Counted from the stretch's first letter, positions 9,122 through 19,352 are shown. The stretch is 64,000 nucleotides of DNA from Parasphingopyxis algicola (GCF_013378075.1 NZ_CP051131.1:930001-994000), one strand, 5' to 3'. Numbers and translations: made by a program. Notes: generated by a model not told the origin, from the letters alone.

Positions 9122-9490
9122 TCAGATCGCCTCCAGCTTTTCGCGGGTGCGGGCGGACGGATTGACGCCGGTGTTCGGTTCGCCCGCTCGGTCCATGATC
9201 ATCACGTGCGCTTCGTTTTCGCAGAAGGGCCGATGTTCGACGCCCGCCGGCACGACGATCATCTCGCCACGCTTGAGGTGCTGGACGCCGTTGCGAAACT
9301 CGATATCGAGCGTGCCTTCGAGCACGAGAAACAGTTCGTCCGTATCGGCATGGCTATGCCAGTCGAAATCGCCCTTGAGCTTGGCGAGCCGGACTTCGTT
9401 GTCGTTGTACGTCGCCGCAATCCGCGGATTCCAGTGGTCCGAGAATTGGGAAAGCTTGTCGGCGAGGTTGATGGTCGCAGGCGTCCTCAC
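9122..9490 (-). CDS. Cupin-domain protein in the nuo operon
   Basis: Single-domain cupin of about 122 residues. The metal-binding cupin motif [20 protein letters not shown] is followed by the second motif with [14 protein letters not shown]. The start is GTG at 9490, which overlaps the nuoD stop (GTGA); the chain then reads [15 protein letters not shown]. Because it is coupled to nuoD it should be made in proportion to complex I. Substrate unknown. Many small cupins of this type bind a divalent metal and act as sugar-binding or dioxygenase-like proteins, so no reaction is assigned. Confidence 0.85.
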   Translation of the reverse strand: MRTPATINLADKLSQFSDHWNPRIAATYNDNEVRLAKLKGDFDWHSHADTDELFLVLEGTLDIEFRNGVQHLKRGEMIVVPAGVEHRPFCENEAHVMIMDRAGEPNTGVNPSARTREKLEAI

Positions 9491-10719
9491 CGGTCGCACT
9501 CCCCGAATACGACGTCGATCGCGCCGAGAATGGCGGTCGCGTCGGCGAGCATATGGCCCTTGCACATGAAATCCATGGCCTGGAGATGCGAAAAGGCGGT
9601 CGGGCGGATCTTGCAGCGATAGGGTTTGTTCGTCCCGTCGCTGACCAGATAGACGCCGAACTCGCCCTTGGGGCTTTCGGTCGCGACATAGACCTCGCCC
9701 GCGGGCACGTGGAATCCCTCGGTATAGAGCTTGAAGTGGTGGATCAGCGCCTCCATCGACTGTTTCATCTCGGCGCGCTTGGGCGGGACGATTTTGCGGT
9801 CGAGGCTCGCGACCGGGCCTTCGGGCATTTCGTTGATGCATTGCCGCATGATCCGCGCCGACTGACGGATTTCCTCGACGCGCACCATGAAGCGATCATA
9901 GCAATCGCCGCTGGTGCCGACGGGCACGTCGAACTCCATTCGGTCGTACACGTCATAGGGCTGCGACTTGCGCAGGTCCCAGGGAATGCCAGAGCCGCGG
10001 ATCATCGGACCGGAAAAGCCCCACTTGACCGCATCGTCCTTCGAGACGACGGCGATATCGACGTTGCGCTGCTTGAAGATGCGGTTGTCGACGACGAGGC
10101 TCATCGCGTCTTCGAAGAGCTTCGGGAATGTGTCGAGCCAGTCGGCCATATCGGCGATCAGCTTGGGCGGCAGGTCCTGATGGACGCCGCCCGGCCGGAA
10201 ATAGGCCGCGTGCATGCGCGCGCCCGAAGCGCGTTCATAGAAAGCCATCGCCTGTTCGCGGATCTCGAACAGCCAGATATTGGGCGTCATCGCGCCGACA
10301 TCCATCACATGGCTGCCGAGATTGAGGCAGTGGTTAAGGATGCGCGTCAGCTCGGCAAAAAGCACGCGGATATACTGGCCGCGCAGCGGCACCTCGAGAT
10401 CGAGCAGCTTCTCGATGGCGAGCACATAGCTGTGCTCCATGCACATCGGCGAGACGTAATCGAGGCGATCGAAATAAGGCAGCGCCTGCAGATAGGTCTT
10501 GTGTTCGATCAGCTTTTCGGTGCCGCGATGGAGCAGGCCGACATGGGGATCGACGCGTTCGACGATCTCGCCGTCCAGCTCCATGACGAGGCGGAGCACG
10601 CCGTGCGCGGCCGGATGCTGAGGGCCGAAATTGATCGTGTAGTTGGAAATCTCGACATCGCCGACGGTCGGGTCGGCCGCGTCGGTCTTGCCCTGAATTT
10701 CTTCGAGATACTCAGCCAT
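9487..10719 (-). CDS. nuoD: NADH-quinone oxidoreductase subunit D
   Basis: The 49-kDa subunit that lines the quinone pocket with NuoB; it is related to [NiFe]-hydrogenase large subunits but lacks their Ni ligands. It has 410 residues with the family sequences [20 protein letters not shown] near the N-terminus and [12 protein letters not shown] after it. ATG at 10719 overlaps the nuoC stop by one base (TGATG). Confidence 0.98.
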   Translation of the reverse strand: MAEYLEEIQGKTDAADPTVGDVEISNYTINFGPQHPAAHGVLRLVMELDGEIVERVDPHVGLLHRGTEKLIEHKTYLQALPYFDRLDYVSPMCMEHSYVLAIEKLLDLEVPLRGQYIRVLFAELTRILNHCLNLGSHVMDVGAMTPNIWLFEIREQAMAFYERASGARMHAAYFRPGGVHQDLPPKLIADMADWLDTFPKLFEDAMSLVVDNRIFKQRNVDIAVVSKDDAVKWGFSGPMIRGSGIPWDLRKSQPYDVYDRMEFDVPVGTSGDCYDRFMVRVEEIRQSARIMRQCINEMPEGPVASLDRKIVPPKRAEMKQSMEALIHHFKLYTEGFHVPAGEVYVATESPKGEFGVYLVSDGTNKPYRCKIRPTAFSHLQAMDFMCKGHMLADATAILGAIDVVFGECDR

Positions 10720-11459
10720 CAGGCGTCACCTCCCGGCTTGTCGGGCTCGTCCGACTGTTCGGCGGCCTTGGCGTCGGCCTTGGGCCCTGCGCCCGTGTCT
10801 TTCGGGCTGTCCGTCACTTTCGGCGTGTCGACGTCCGGCTCGCCTTCGGCCTTTTCGTCGCCCGGCAGGATATAGTCGGCGCCCTCCCAGGGACTCATGA
10901 AGTCGAAGGTCCGGAAATCCTGGGCGAGCTCGACCGGCTCGTAGATCACGCGTTTATGCTCTTCGGAATAGCGCATCTCGACATAGCCAGTGAGCGGAAA
11001 GTCCTTGCGGAACGGATGGCCACGAAAACCGTAGTCCGTCAGGATGCGCCTGAGGTCCGAGTTCCCGTCGAACAGCACGCCATACATGTCGAACACTTCG
11101 CGCTCGAGCCAACCGGCGACCGGCCAGATATCGGTGATGCTCGGCACGGGTGTTTCTTCGTCCGCCGAAACCTTGATGCGAATGCGATGATTGCGGGTCA
11201 GCGACAGCAGGTGGTAGCAGACCTCGAACCGCTCGGGTCGCTCGGGATAATCGACCCCGGCAATCTCCATCAGTTGCTGATATTCGAGGCCCGGAGTGTC
11301 GCGCAGCGCAATCATCACGTCGGCCAGCGCGTCGCGCCGGACGGTGACGGATATTTCCTCGACAGCCTCCTGCGCAGAAACGAGATCGTCGCCGAGCGCG
11401 GCCTTGACCGCGTCGATCACGCCCTCGTTGGAGGCGATGACAGGAGCCGGGGACGCCAT
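10719..11459 (-). CDS. nuoC: NADH-quinone oxidoreductase subunit C
   Basis: The 30-kDa peripheral subunit. The conserved core covers about residues 20-200, with the signature [20 protein letters not shown] followed by [20 protein letters not shown] and [10 protein letters not shown]. The final 45 or so residues are a hydrophilic tail rich in Asp, Glu, Pro, Lys and Ala with no motif, longer than in many homologues. The start ATG at 11459 lies 4 bases after nuoB. Confidence 0.97.
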   Translation of the reverse strand: MASPAPVIASNEGVIDAVKAALGDDLVSAQEAVEEISVTVRRDALADVMIALRDTPGLEYQQLMEIAGVDYPERPERFEVCYHLLSLTRNHRIRIKVSADEETPVPSITDIWPVAGWLEREVFDMYGVLFDGNSDLRRILTDYGFRGHPFRKDFPLTGYVEMRYSEEHKRVIYEPVELAQDFRTFDFMSPWEGADYILPGDEKAEGEPDVDTPKVTDSPKDTGAGPKADAKAAEQSDEPDKPGGDA

Positions 11460-11463
11460 AGAC

Positions 11464-12003
11464 CTAGCGTTCTATCGTTCCGACGCGGCGGATCTTCCGC
11501 TGCAGCTGCATGACGCCGTAGAGCAACGCCTCGGCGGTCGGCGGGCAGCCCGGAACATAGATGTCGACGGGCACGATACGATCGCAGCCGCGCACGACGC
11601 TGTAACTGTAATGATAATAGCCGCCGCCATTGGCGCAGCTGCCCATCGAGATCACATAGCGCGGCTCGGACATCTGATCGTACACGCGGCGCAGCGCGGG
11701 TGCCATCTTGTTGCAGAGCGTTCCCGCCACGATCATTACGTCCGACTGGCGCGGACTGGCGCGCGGCGCGACACCGAACCGTTCCATATCGTAGCGCGGC
11801 ATGTTGACCTGGATCATTTCGACCGCGCAGCAGGCGAGCCCGAACGTCATCCACCAGAGCGAACCGGTGCGCGCCCATTGGAACAGTTCTTCGGTCGACG
11901 TGACGAGGAAGCCCTTGTCCGCCACTTCCGCGTTGATGTCCTTCAGGAAACCGGGATCTGGCAAAGTACCCGCCGGCGGAGGAGAATTGAGGTCTACTCC
12001 CAT
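11464..12003 (-). CDS. nuoB: NADH-quinone oxidoreductase subunit B
   Basis: Holds the terminal 4Fe-4S cluster N2 that reduces quinone. The ligands are visible as the tandem Cys58-Cys59 (GLACCAVEM), Cys123 (GSCANGGG) and Cys153 ([13 protein letters not shown]). It has 179 residues when begun at ATG 12003, which overlaps the end of nuoA by 10 bases. The open frame extends further upstream, but that part lies inside nuoA. Confidence 0.98.
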   Translation of the reverse strand: MGVDLNSPPPAGTLPDPGFLKDINAEVADKGFLVTSTEELFQWARTGSLWWMTFGLACCAVEMIQVNMPRYDMERFGVAPRASPRQSDVMIVAGTLCNKMAPALRRVYDQMSEPRYVISMGSCANGGGYYHYSYSVVRGCDRIVPVDIYVPGCPPTAEALLYGVMQLQRKIRRVGTIER

Positions 12004-12383
12004 TCGAGCGCTCCCACTTTCCAGGCATAGGCGAGGCCGATGCCGAGCTCGGCGAGGAAGATCATCATCGCGAACCAGGCCACCCAGCCGAGGTCGAACA
12101 CCGTAACCGCCCAGGGAAACAGGAACGCCGCCTCGAGATCGAAAATGATGAACAGGATGGCGACCAGATAGAAGCGCACATCGAACTGGCTGCGCGAATC
12201 CTCGAACGCGGGAAAGCCGCATTCATATTCGGTCAGCTTGTTCGGATAGGGCTTGGCCACGCCTGTGAGCTTCGCGACGATCATCGGCAGGACGACGAAG
12301 GCGATAGACAACAAAAGCGCGATCCCGAGAAACAGCAGGATCGGCAGATATTCGGCTAGATCGACGGCAATCGTTTCGGGCAA
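11994..12383 (-). CDS. nuoA: NADH-quinone oxidoreductase subunit A, first gene of the operon
   Basis: Three-helix membrane subunit (129 residues). It has the conserved loop [20 protein letters not shown] and the following helix [20 protein letters not shown]. No ATG or GTG is available at the expected N-terminus, so the likely start is TTG at 12383 ([14 protein letters not shown]). The operon promoter should lie in the 95 bases upstream; no convincing -35/-10 pair was found there. Confidence 0.95.
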   Translation of the reverse strand: MPETIAVDLAEYLPILLFLGIALLLSIAFVVLPMIVAKLTGVAKPYPNKLTEYECGFPAFEDSRSQFDVRFYLVAILFIIFDLEAAFLFPWAVTVFDLGWVAWFAMMIFLAELGIGLAYAWKVGALEWE

Positions 12384-12456
12384 CGTTCGGGACTCGCGGT
12401 CTGCGTGGATTTCGTGGCGCTTTTAGGAGGATGAGGCCATCGGGGCAAGGTCGGAA

Positions 12457-12478
12457 GGCCGCCAGTCGGCCGCTTTTT
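12457..12478. terminator. Hairpin between the inositol monophosphatase gene and nuoA
   Basis: GGCCG-CCAGT-CGGCC (12457-12471) is followed on the plus strand by CTTTTT, and read on the minus strand is preceded by AAAAAG. It directly follows the stop of the phosphatase gene at 12479. As a minus-strand terminator the U-run is weak, so it may only slow read-through into nuoA. Confidence 0.4.
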
Positions 12479-13297
12479 CTAGCCTCTCAAAGCGCCTGCG
12501 ACGATCTTGTGCAGCCTGGAATGAATCGCGTCATTGGCCGCGAGAAATTCGCTGCGCTCCGAGTATTGGCTACCGCCCCGGAAATCGGTCACGAAACCTC
12601 GCGCTTCACGGACAATCAGTATGCCTGCCGCAACGTCCCAAGGCTGCAAGTCCGCTTCCCAGAAACCGTCATAACGGCCCGCCGCCAGCCAGGCGAGATC
12701 GAGCGATGCAGCGCCAAAACGGCGGATACCCGCGACTTGCGGGGCAACTGCATTGAAGATCGCGTTGAACTGGTCGAGATTGCCATGGCCCTTGAACGGA
12801 ATGCCGGTCGCGATCAGCGCCTCGTTCAGATTGCGACGCGCCGACACCTGCAGGCGGCGATCGTGGAGATAGGCACCGCGATCCTTTTCGGCCCAGAACA
12901 GATCGTCGGTGAGCGGTTGATAGACCATGGCGGCGCTGGTCTCGCCCCATCCGCCGTCGGGCCTGGGTTCCTGTACTGCAATCGAGATTGCAAAATGCGG
13001 AATCCCGTGAAGGAAGTTCGACGTGCCGTCGAGCGGGTCGATGACCCAGCGAGGCTTCCCCTCCTCGCCTTCGATCTCGCCGGCTTCTTCGAGCAGGAAA
13101 CCCCAGCCGGGCCGGACCTGCAACAGCTCGTCATACAGAATCCGCTCGGCGCGCTGATCGGCCTTGGACACGAAATCGGCGGGACCCTTTTGGGATACCT
13201 GCAGATGTTCGACTTCGCTGAAGTCGCGCGCGAGGCTGCGCCCGGCCTTGCGGGCGGCGCGGTCCATGACGGTAATGACTGCGGAACGGGCTGGCAT
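12479..13297 (-). CDS. Inositol monophosphatase family protein
   Basis: Mg2+-dependent sugar-phosphate phosphatase of the IMPase/SuhB type, about 272 residues. The metal-binding motifs are present: EEAG near residue 70, WVIDPLDGTSNFLHGIPHFA near 84-103, and LQPWDVAAGILIVREAGG-like DLQPWDVAAGILIVREARG near 213-231. ATG at 13297 was chosen over an upstream TTG because it has a purine-rich ribosome site and MPARSAVITVMDRAARKAG is the family N-terminus. The gene follows efp by 44 bases. SuhB proteins may also act on rRNA transcription, so the physiological substrate is open. Confidence 0.9.
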   Translation of the reverse strand: MPARSAVITVMDRAARKAGRSLARDFSEVEHLQVSQKGPADFVSKADQRAERILYDELLQVRPGWGFLLEEAGEIEGEEGKPRWVIDPLDGTSNFLHGIPHFAISIAVQEPRPDGGWGETSAAMVYQPLTDDLFWAEKDRGAYLHDRRLQVSARRNLNEALIATGIPFKGHGNLDQFNAIFNAVAPQVAGIRRFGAASLDLAWLAAGRYDGFWEADLQPWDVAAGILIVREARGFVTDFRGGSQYSERSEFLAANDAIHSRLHKIVAGALRG

Positions 13298-13341
13298 AGT
13301 TTCTTTCCCGCGCTCCAACGGAACGCGCTTATCCGGAGCGG

Positions 13342-13905
13342 TTAATCCGCCTTTTTCACATATTCCTGCGCATAGACATCGACGACGATGCGCGTGCCCG
13401 ACGTGATATGCGGCGGCACCATGACGCGCACGCCATTGTCGAGGATAGCGGGCTTGTAGGACGAGGAAGCGGTCTGCCCCTTCACCACGGCATCGGCCTC
13501 GACGATCTCGGCCTCCACCTGGTCGGGAAGCTGAACCGAAATCGGCTTCTCCTCATAGAGCTCCAGCATGACGTCCATCCCGTCCTGCAGGAACGCCACA
13601 GCGTCACCGAGCATATCGGACGGCAGTTCGATCTGCTCGTAGCTTTCCTTGTCCATGAAGGTCAGCATGTCGCCATCGGCGAACAGGAACTGGTATTCGC
13701 GCGTGTCGAGCCGCACCTTCTCGACGGTCTCGGCCGAACGAAAGCGGACGTTATTCTTGCGGCCATCGATGAGGTTCTTCATCTCGACCTGCATATAGGC
13801 CCCGCCCTTGCCGGGTTGCGTATGCTGGATCTTCACGGCGCGCCACAGGCCGCCCTCATATTCGATGATATTGCCGGGACGAATGTCCACGCCGCTGATC
13901 TTCAT
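13342..13905 (-). CDS. efp: Elongation factor P
   Basis: Relieves ribosome stalling at polyproline stretches. The 187-residue, three-domain protein starts [12 protein letters not shown]. The tip loop [10 protein letters not shown] places the lysine that is modified in many bacteria at Lys33. The C-terminal OB-fold signature, [18 protein letters not shown], ends the protein. ATG at 13905 was chosen by family length; the frame is open 21 codons further upstream. Confidence 0.98.
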   Translation of the reverse strand: MKISGVDIRPGNIIEYEGGLWRAVKIQHTQPGKGGAYMQVEMKNLIDGRKNNVRFRSAETVEKVRLDTREYQFLFADGDMLTFMDKESYEQIELPSDMLGDAVAFLQDGMDVMLELYEEKPISVQLPDQVEAEIVEADAVVKGQTASSSYKPAILDNGVRVMVPPHITSGTRIVVDVYAQEYVKKAD

Positions 13906-14050
13906 GGGTATCTCACTAGTTTCGAAAGAGCCGGCGCGGCCTCTAACAGCAGGAGCGCAACGCCACAAGCGGCGAACGGCTGTCGCATCCGTCCAATACA
14001 GCCAAATACCGCTCCAGTAGAGAAAATCGCGTCAGGCAGAGGTGATTCCC

Positions 14051-14245
14051 ATGCTACCGAGCAAAGATCGTTTCCCGCGCGCCGCCGGTCTTTTTGGCCG
14101 GATTGCCGGCATGCCTGCTCGGATCAGGGACCGACGTGACATTTCGCCCGATGTCCCGAGCCCCGACAGCTATCGCAAAATGCTGTTGCGCAATGCGGTC
14201 GCCTTTACCGTAGGCCGGCGCGAGGATCCTGATCGGGACCTCTAG
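14051..14245 (+). CDS. Possible small basic protein, 64 residues
   Basis: Short ORF in the gap between the divergent efp start and the thiE end. A near-ideal ribosome site (AGAGGTGA at 14038-14045) lies 5 bases before ATG 14051, which is the main support. An in-frame GTG at 14042 overlaps that site and is less likely. The protein (MLPSKDRFPRAAGLFGRIAG...) is basic and has no recognised domain. Its last codons overlap the thiE stop by 4 bases on the opposite strand. The 145 bases between efp and this ORF show no other gene. Confidence 0.45.
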   Translation: MLPSKDRFPRAAGLFGRIAGMPARIRDRRDISPDVPSPDSYRKMLLRNAVAFTVGRREDPDRDL

Positions 14246-14877
14246 ACGCCGAGGATTTCGGCAAACGCGCTGACACCGGCCGCCTCGCCGTCCGGATGCT
14301 TCCAGACCGCGCCGCTCACGGCGAGAAAATCCGCGCCGGCATCGACCAGCGGTTGTGCATTCTCGGCCGTAATGCCGCCGATCGCGACGCAGGGCAGCAC
14401 GAACATCGTCGACCACCAGGTCAGGATTTCAGGATTCGACCGGTGCGTCGTCTCCTTGGTGTCGCTCGGGTAGAAGGCGCCGAACGCCACATAATCGGCG
14501 CCCGCCTCACCGGCCTCCATCGCGAAATGGCGACTGTCGTGACAGGTCGCCCCGATCTGCGCGTCCCGGCCCAACAACGCGCGTGCCTCGGCAATATCGC
14601 CATCGGATCGGCCGATATGAACGCCGTCAGCGCCGAGCCGGGCGGCCAGATCAGCCCGATCGTTCAGGATGAAAGCGCAACCCCGCTCGGCGCAAATCGG
14701 CATAAGCCTCTCGGCCATTGCAAGAACGGCTTCGTCATCCGCCTGTTTCATCCGCAACTGAAACGCCGCAACGGGGCCGGCGCCAAGAGCGCGCGCGAGC
14801 CGGTCCGGGAAATCGTCACCGGGATCGGGCGGCGAGACCAGGTAGAGCTGGCAGAGCTGGTCGGTGGCATCGGTCAT
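14242..14877 (-). CDS. thiE: Thiamine phosphate synthase
   Basis: TIM-barrel enzyme joining the HMP-pyrophosphate and thiazole-phosphate moieties to thiamine monophosphate. Family signatures seen in order: AFQLRMKQ (the substrate arm), FILNDRADLAARLGADGVHIG (Mg/pyrophosphate site), IGATCHDSRHFAMEAGEAGADYVAFGAFYPS and VAIGGITAENAQPLVDAGAD. It has 211 residues with ATG at 14877. It lies 12 bases after the aldolase gene on the same strand, so the two probably share a transcript. Confidence 0.93.
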   Translation of the reverse strand: MTDATDQLCQLYLVSPPDPGDDFPDRLARALGAGPVAAFQLRMKQADDEAVLAMAERLMPICAERGCAFILNDRADLAARLGADGVHIGRSDGDIAEARALLGRDAQIGATCHDSRHFAMEAGEAGADYVAFGAFYPSDTKETTHRSNPEILTWWSTMFVLPCVAIGGITAENAQPLVDAGADFLAVSGAVWKHPDGEAAGVSAFAEILGV

Positions 14878-14889
14878 GCGAGACGCCGA

Positions 14890-15783
14890 TCAGTCCTTGA
14901 CGACAGACGCCCGGTAAATCTTGTCGATCGCCGCGCCGAGCGTGCGGTCGAACTCGCCATCGTCCATGTCATGGCGCAGATCCTGCAACAGCGCACGTGA
15001 GAAGCTCGCGATCATGCCGTCATTCTTCGCCAACTCGGCACAGGCTTCCTCCTGCGAGAAGCCACCCGATAGCGCTACAATGCGCGCGACACGCGGATGC
15101 GCGACGATGGAGTCATACAGTCCCGCTTCCGCCGGGATCGACAGTTTGAGCATGACCTGCCGATCCCCGGGCAGCGCATCGAGCTCCTTGGTAAGCTCAT
15201 CCTTGAGGATCGCGTCGGCCGCCGCGCGTTCCGGGCTCTTGATCGATACTTCCGGCTCGATGATCGGCATCAGCCCATGATCGATGATCCGGTTACCGAC
15301 CGCGAACTGCTGCTCGACGATGGCCGCGATTCCGCTTGGGGACGCCAGATTGATCACCGAACGCATCTTGGTCCCGAAAACGCCCTTCGCCTTGGCCCGT
15401 TCGAGCAGGGCATCCAGGTCAGGCATCGGTTTCATCAGCTGGACGCCGTCGGCTTCGGCTTCGAGACCCTTGTCTACCTTGAGAAACGGAACGATGCCGC
15501 GCTCCCAGAGCAGCGTCGGCACCGGCTTGCCATCGGCCTCGCCGTCCATCGTCATCTCGAACAGGATCGCGCCGATAACCTTGCCGTTGCCGAAGGACGG
15601 CGCGGTGATGATCCGTTGGCGCATCTGGTGGATCAGCGCGAACATCTCGTCCTCGTTGGAATAGGCATCCTCTCCGATGCCGAACCCTTTCAACGCCTTG
15701 GGCGTCGACCCGCCGCTCTGATCGAGCGCGGCGATAAACCCATCGCCCTTTTTGATCTGCTGCATCATCTTGGGATCTGACAT
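14890..15783 (-). CDS. fba: Fructose-bisphosphate aldolase, class I
   Basis: Schiff-base (metal-independent) aldolase of about 297 residues that cleaves fructose 1,6-bisphosphate to triose phosphates. Recognisable parts are GFIAALDQSGGSTPKALKGF near the N-terminus, WERGIVPFLKVDKGL in the middle, RIIDHGLMPIIEPEV, and RIVALSGGFSQEEA near the C-terminus. ATG at 15783 (MSDPKMMQQI) was chosen; the open frame goes further upstream without family support. It stands near pgk, gap and tkt, forming a central carbon locus. Confidence 0.94.
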   Translation of the reverse strand: MSDPKMMQQIKKGDGFIAALDQSGGSTPKALKGFGIGEDAYSNEDEMFALIHQMRQRIITAPSFGNGKVIGAILFEMTMDGEADGKPVPTLLWERGIVPFLKVDKGLEAEADGVQLMKPMPDLDALLERAKAKGVFGTKMRSVINLASPSGIAAIVEQQFAVGNRIIDHGLMPIIEPEVSIKSPERAAADAILKDELTKELDALPGDRQVMLKLSIPAEAGLYDSIVAHPRVARIVALSGGFSQEEACAELAKNDGMIASFSRALLQDLRHDMDDGEFDRTLGAAIDKIYRASVVKD

Positions 15784-15910
15784 CGATGGGGTGTCCTCTT
15801 GGTTCGCACGAATCTCGCGGGCCTGATAGTAGAGGCCGGGGCCATGGGCAACGGGGAGCGTGTAACCATGGTCGATGCCGCCGCGAACCGGCGGTCCGGG
15901 AGGACAATTG

Positions 15911-16666
15911 ATGCTGAACGATATCCAGGAACAGCTTTGCAGCGACAACCAGACCGACTTCAGCGATCTCAAGGCGCTGATCCTGAACTGCACCCTCAAG
16001 AAATCGCCCGAGCCGTCGCACACGGATACGCTGCTCGAAATGGTGGAGACGATTTTCACCAGGAACGGGGTTCAGTGCGAGAATATCCGGCCGGCCGATT
16101 ATGACATCGCCTTCGGCGTCTATCCGGACATGACCCAGCATGGATGGGACACGGACGACTGGCCAAAGATCTGGCCCGAGGTCGCCGAGGCCGAAATCCT
16201 GATCATCGGTACGCCGATCTGGCTCGGCGAAAAATCGTCGGTCGCCACGCAGGTGATCGAGCGGCTTTACGGGCATTCCGGGGAAACCAACGACAAGGGT
16301 CAGTATTTCTTCTACGGCAAGGCCGGGGGTTGCATCATCACCGGCAATGAAGACGGCATCAAGCATTGCGCGATGGGCATTCTCTACGCGCTCCAGCATA
16401 TCGGCTACACAATCCCGCCCCAGGCCGATGCCGGCTGGATCGGCGAAGCGGGGCCGGGCCCGTCATATGGCGACGAGCGGGACGATGGCAGCCATGCCGG
16501 CTTCGACAACGAATTCACCCGCCGCAACACGACCTTCGCGACCTGGAATCTCATGCATTATGCGCGGATGCTGAAAGATGCCGGCGGCGTTCCGGCGCAC
16601 GGCAATCAGCGGACCGCCTGGGACGCGGGCTGCCGGTTCGATGCGCCCAATCCCGAACATCGCTAG
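15911..16666 (+). CDS. Flavodoxin-like NAD(P)H-dependent FMN reductase family protein
   Basis: Flavodoxin-fold protein of 251 residues. The FMN-phosphate loop region LKALILNCTLKKSPEPSHTD (about residues 17-36) and the later EAEILIIGTPIWLGEKSSVA segment (about 95-114) are typical of NADPH-dependent FMN reductases. Between them are GGCIITGNEDG and a less conserved C-terminal third. ATG at 15911 has a GGAGG ribosome site. It is transcribed divergently from the aldolase gene and ends 4 bases from the convergent VOC gene. Partner and substrate unknown. Confidence 0.82.
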   Translation: MLNDIQEQLCSDNQTDFSDLKALILNCTLKKSPEPSHTDTLLEMVETIFTRNGVQCENIRPADYDIAFGVYPDMTQHGWDTDDWPKIWPEVAEAEILIIGTPIWLGEKSSVATQVIERLYGHSGETNDKGQYFFYGKAGGCIITGNEDGIKHCAMGILYALQHIGYTIPPQADAGWIGEAGPGPSYGDERDDGSHAGFDNEFTRRNTTFATWNLMHYARMLKDAGGVPAHGNQRTAWDAGCRFDAPNPEHR

Positions 16667-16670
16667 GGGG

Positions 16671-17096
16671 TTATGCCCGATCTCTTGCCGGTGGCCATGG
16701 CGGCCCCTTGAGCTCGATCACATTCCCTTCGGGATCGTCGAGATAGATGCTCGGTCCATCGCCTTCCGCACCATAGCGGGAGACGATCTCGGCATTGTCG
16801 ATACCGTGGGACGATAGATGCGCGCGGATCGCGTCCTCGTTCCACGGGCTGACCCGCAGGCAGACATGATCGACATTATGGCCCTCGGCCTCGGGCGGGC
16901 GGCCGCCCTTGGCACCGAGCACGCCGTCTACCGGCACCAGGTCGATCAGCGACGCACCGATCCGCAACTGCCAAAGGCCGATCTCGTCATTCCGCTTTTC
17001 GAGCCGCGCGCCGATCACATCAATGTAGAATTGGGCAACGCGATCAATGCCTTTCACGCGAAAGACGACATGATCGATGGCCGTAACGTTGATCAT
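16671..17096 (-). CDS. VOC family (glyoxalase/dioxygenase superfamily) protein
   Basis: Small vicinal-oxygen-chelate protein, 141 residues, with the paired beta-alpha-beta-beta-beta modules. It begins [20 protein letters not shown] with the first metal-ligand His, and later has [10 protein letters not shown] and [16 protein letters not shown] with the last Glu ligand. The start ATG at 17096 overlaps the pgk stop (ATGA). The coupling with pgk might hint at detoxifying a glycolytic by-product such as methylglyoxal, but that is speculation. Confidence 0.85.
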   Translation of the reverse strand: MINVTAIDHVVFRVKGIDRVAQFYIDVIGARLEKRNDEIGLWQLRIGASLIDLVPVDGVLGAKGGRPPEAEGHNVDHVCLRVSPWNEDAIRAHLSSHGIDNAEIVSRYGAEGDGPSIYLDDPEGNVIELKGPPWPPARDRA

Positions 17097-18295
17097 CCCG
17101 TCCGTTCGAGCGCCTTCACACCCGGCAGCTCCTTGCCTTCCATCCATTCGAGAAAGGCGCCGCCTGCGGTCGAGATAAAGCTGAAGTCGTCCGCCACTCC
17201 CGCATGATTGAGCGCGGCGACCGTATCTCCGCCCCCGGCAACCGAGACCAGCGAGCCTTCGCGGGTCAGCGCCGCCGCGGTCTGCGCCAGCGCAACCGTC
17301 GCCGTATCGAACGGCGGTGTTTCGAATGCCCCGAGCGGACCGTTCCAGACCAGCGTCCGGCAGGTCTTCAGGACATCGGCCAGCGCTTCGACCGCCGACG
17401 GTCCGATGTCGAGGATCATTTCGTCAGAGGCGACTTCATGGACATTGACCGTCCGGATGGGTGGATTGGCGGTGAATTCCTTCGCGACGACAACATCATA
17501 GGGCAGATGCACCGTACAATCGGCGGCGTCGGCGGCTTCGAGGATCCTACCCGCGGTATCGGCAAGATCATGCTCGCATAGAGACTTGCCGACATCGACG
17601 CCCCGCGCGGCGAGGAACGTGTTCGCCATCCCGCCACCGATGATCAGATGATCGACCTTCGTCACGAGATGCTCGAGCACGGCAAGCTTGGTCGAGACTT
17701 TCGCGCCCCCGACGACCGCCGCAACGGGGTGTTCGGGATTGCCGAGCGCCGTTTCCAGCGCGTCGAGTTCCGCCTGCATCGCGCGACCCGCATAGGCCGG
17801 GAGATGGTGCGCCAGCCCTTCGGTCGTCACATGGGCGCGATGGGCCGCGGAAAAGGCATCGTTCACGTAGAAATCGCCGAGCGCGGCCATGCCATCGGCC
17901 AGCGCGGCGTCGTTCCTCGTTTCCCCTGCATGAAAGCGGGTGTTTTCGAGGATCGCAATATCGCCGGCCGACAATTGGTCGATCATCGCGGATGCGTCCT
18001 CGCCCACGCAATCCGGGACGAAGGTAACTGGACGTCCCACCAGGTGCGACAAAGGCTGGGTGAGCTGGGCGAGCGACAGGCTGGGGTCTGCCGCGCCCTT
18101 TGGCCGTCCGAAATGGGCGAGCAGCAGGACGATCGCGCCCTTGTCGGAAAGTTCGGCGATCGTCGGAATGGCGGCGCGCAGGCGGGTATCGTCGCTAACC
18201 GCGCCGTCCGCCATGGGCACGTTGAAATCAACCCGGACGAGAGCGCGCTTGCCGCCGGCCTCACCCAGATCGTCGAGCGTCCGAAATGACGTCAT
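17093..18295 (-). CDS. pgk: Phosphoglycerate kinase
   Basis: Glycolytic and gluconeogenic enzyme interconverting 1,3-bisphosphoglycerate plus ADP and 3-phosphoglycerate plus ATP. It has 400 residues. Signatures are [15 protein letters not shown] near the N-terminus, [33 protein letters not shown], and near the end WNGPLGAFE and [19 protein letters not shown] at 18295 was chosen by family N-terminus; upstream in-frame codons lie in the gap after gap. Confidence 0.98.
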   Translation of the reverse strand: MTSFRTLDDLGEAGGKRALVRVDFNVPMADGAVSDDTRLRAAIPTIAELSDKGAIVLLLAHFGRPKGAADPSLSLAQLTQPLSHLVGRPVTFVPDCVGEDASAMIDQLSAGDIAILENTRFHAGETRNDAALADGMAALGDFYVNDAFSAAHRAHVTTEGLAHHLPAYAGRAMQAELDALETALGNPEHPVAAVVGGAKVSTKLAVLEHLVTKVDHLIIGGGMANTFLAARGVDVGKSLCEHDLADTAGRILEAADAADCTVHLPYDVVVAKEFTANPPIRTVNVHEVASDEMILDIGPSAVEALADVLKTCRTLVWNGPLGAFETPPFDTATVALAQTAAALTREGSLVSVAGGGDTVAALNHAGVADDFSFISTAGGAFLEWMEGKELPGVKALERTG

Positions 18296-18330
18296 GACGT
18301 CAATCCCTTCGTTTCCCTGAAATCCGGCGT

Positions 18331-19338
18331 TTACAGCAGTCCCGCCATCACGCTGGCGGTGTCGATCATGCGGTTCGAGAAACCCCATTCATTGTCGTAC
18401 CAGCTGACGACGCGCGCAAGCTTGCCTTCGAGCACCGCGGTTTCGAGGCTGTCGACCGTCGAGCTGGCCGGATAATGGTTGAAGTCCGACGAAACGAGCG
18501 GCTGCTCGGTATAGTCGAGTACGCCCTTCATCGGACCATCGGCGGCGGTCTTGAGCGCCGCGTTCAGTTCTTCGACCGAGGTATCGCGACCCGGCGTGAA
18601 GACGAGATCGATCAGCGACACATTGGGTGTCGGCACGCGCACCGAGCTGCCGTCGAGCTTGCCGTTCAGTTCGGGCAGGACCAGGCCGACCGCACGCGCC
18701 GCGCCCGTGGTCGTCGGGATCATGTTCTGCGCCCCGCCGCGCGCCCGGCGCATGTCGGAATGCATCTGATCGAGCATGCGCTGATCGTTGGTGTAGCTGT
18801 GGATCGTCGTCATGAAACCGCGCTCGATCCCGACCGTGTCGTTAAGCACCTTGGCGACCGGCGCCAGGCAATTCGTCGTGCAGCTCGCATTGGACACGAT
18901 GACGTCTTCGGCGGTCAGGCTGTCATGATTGACGCCGTACACGACCGTCTTGCTGACATTCTTCGCCGGAGCGGAGATCAGGACGCGCTTGGCGCCGGCG
19001 GTCAGATGCGGCTCGGCCGCTTCGTGCGACTGGAAGAAGCCCGTGCATTCGAGGACCATATCGACGCCCATATCGCCGTGCGGCAGATTGCCCGGTTCGC
19101 GCTCGGATGTCGCGACGATGGTCTTGCCGTTGACGGTGATGCTATCGTCGCCCGCCGTCACTTCGCCCGGAAAACGGCCATGCGTCGAATCATACTGGAA
19201 AAGCAGCGCATTCGCCTTGGCATCGGCCAGATCGTTGATCGCGACGAGTTCGAAATCGTGATCGTCCCGTTCGAGCATCGCCCGGGCAACCAGCCGGCCG
19301 ATCCGTCCGAAACCGTTAATCGCTACTTTGATAGCCAT
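18331..19338 (-). CDS. gap: Glyceraldehyde-3-phosphate dehydrogenase, type I
   Basis: Oxidises and phosphorylates glyceraldehyde 3-phosphate with NAD+. It has 335 residues with the NAD-binding INGFGRIGR motif at residues 8-16, the catalytic Cys153 in [11 protein letters not shown], and the C-terminal [12 protein letters not shown]. It sits between tkt (14 bases upstream) and pgk (35 bases downstream), so it is very probably a tkt-gap-pgk-VOC operon. Confidence 0.98.
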   Translation of the reverse strand: MAIKVAINGFGRIGRLVARAMLERDDHDFELVAINDLADAKANALLFQYDSTHGRFPGEVTAGDDSITVNGKTIVATSEREPGNLPHGDMGVDMVLECTGFFQSHEAAEPHLTAGAKRVLISAPAKNVSKTVVYGVNHDSLTAEDVIVSNASCTTNCLAPVAKVLNDTVGIERGFMTTIHSYTNDQRMLDQMHSDMRRARGGAQNMIPTTTGAARAVGLVLPELNGKLDGSSVRVPTPNVSLIDLVFTPGRDTSVEELNAALKTAADGPMKGVLDYTEQPLVSSDFNHYPASSTVDSLETAVLEGKLARVVSWYDNEWGFSNRMIDTASVMAGLL

Positions 19339-19352
19339 GGAAAACGTCTCCC

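Noticed and set aside
11464-12222. Longer NuoB with an N-terminal extension
   Set aside because: The extension lies inside nuoA in another frame and has no family counterpart; ATG 12003 gives the usual length.
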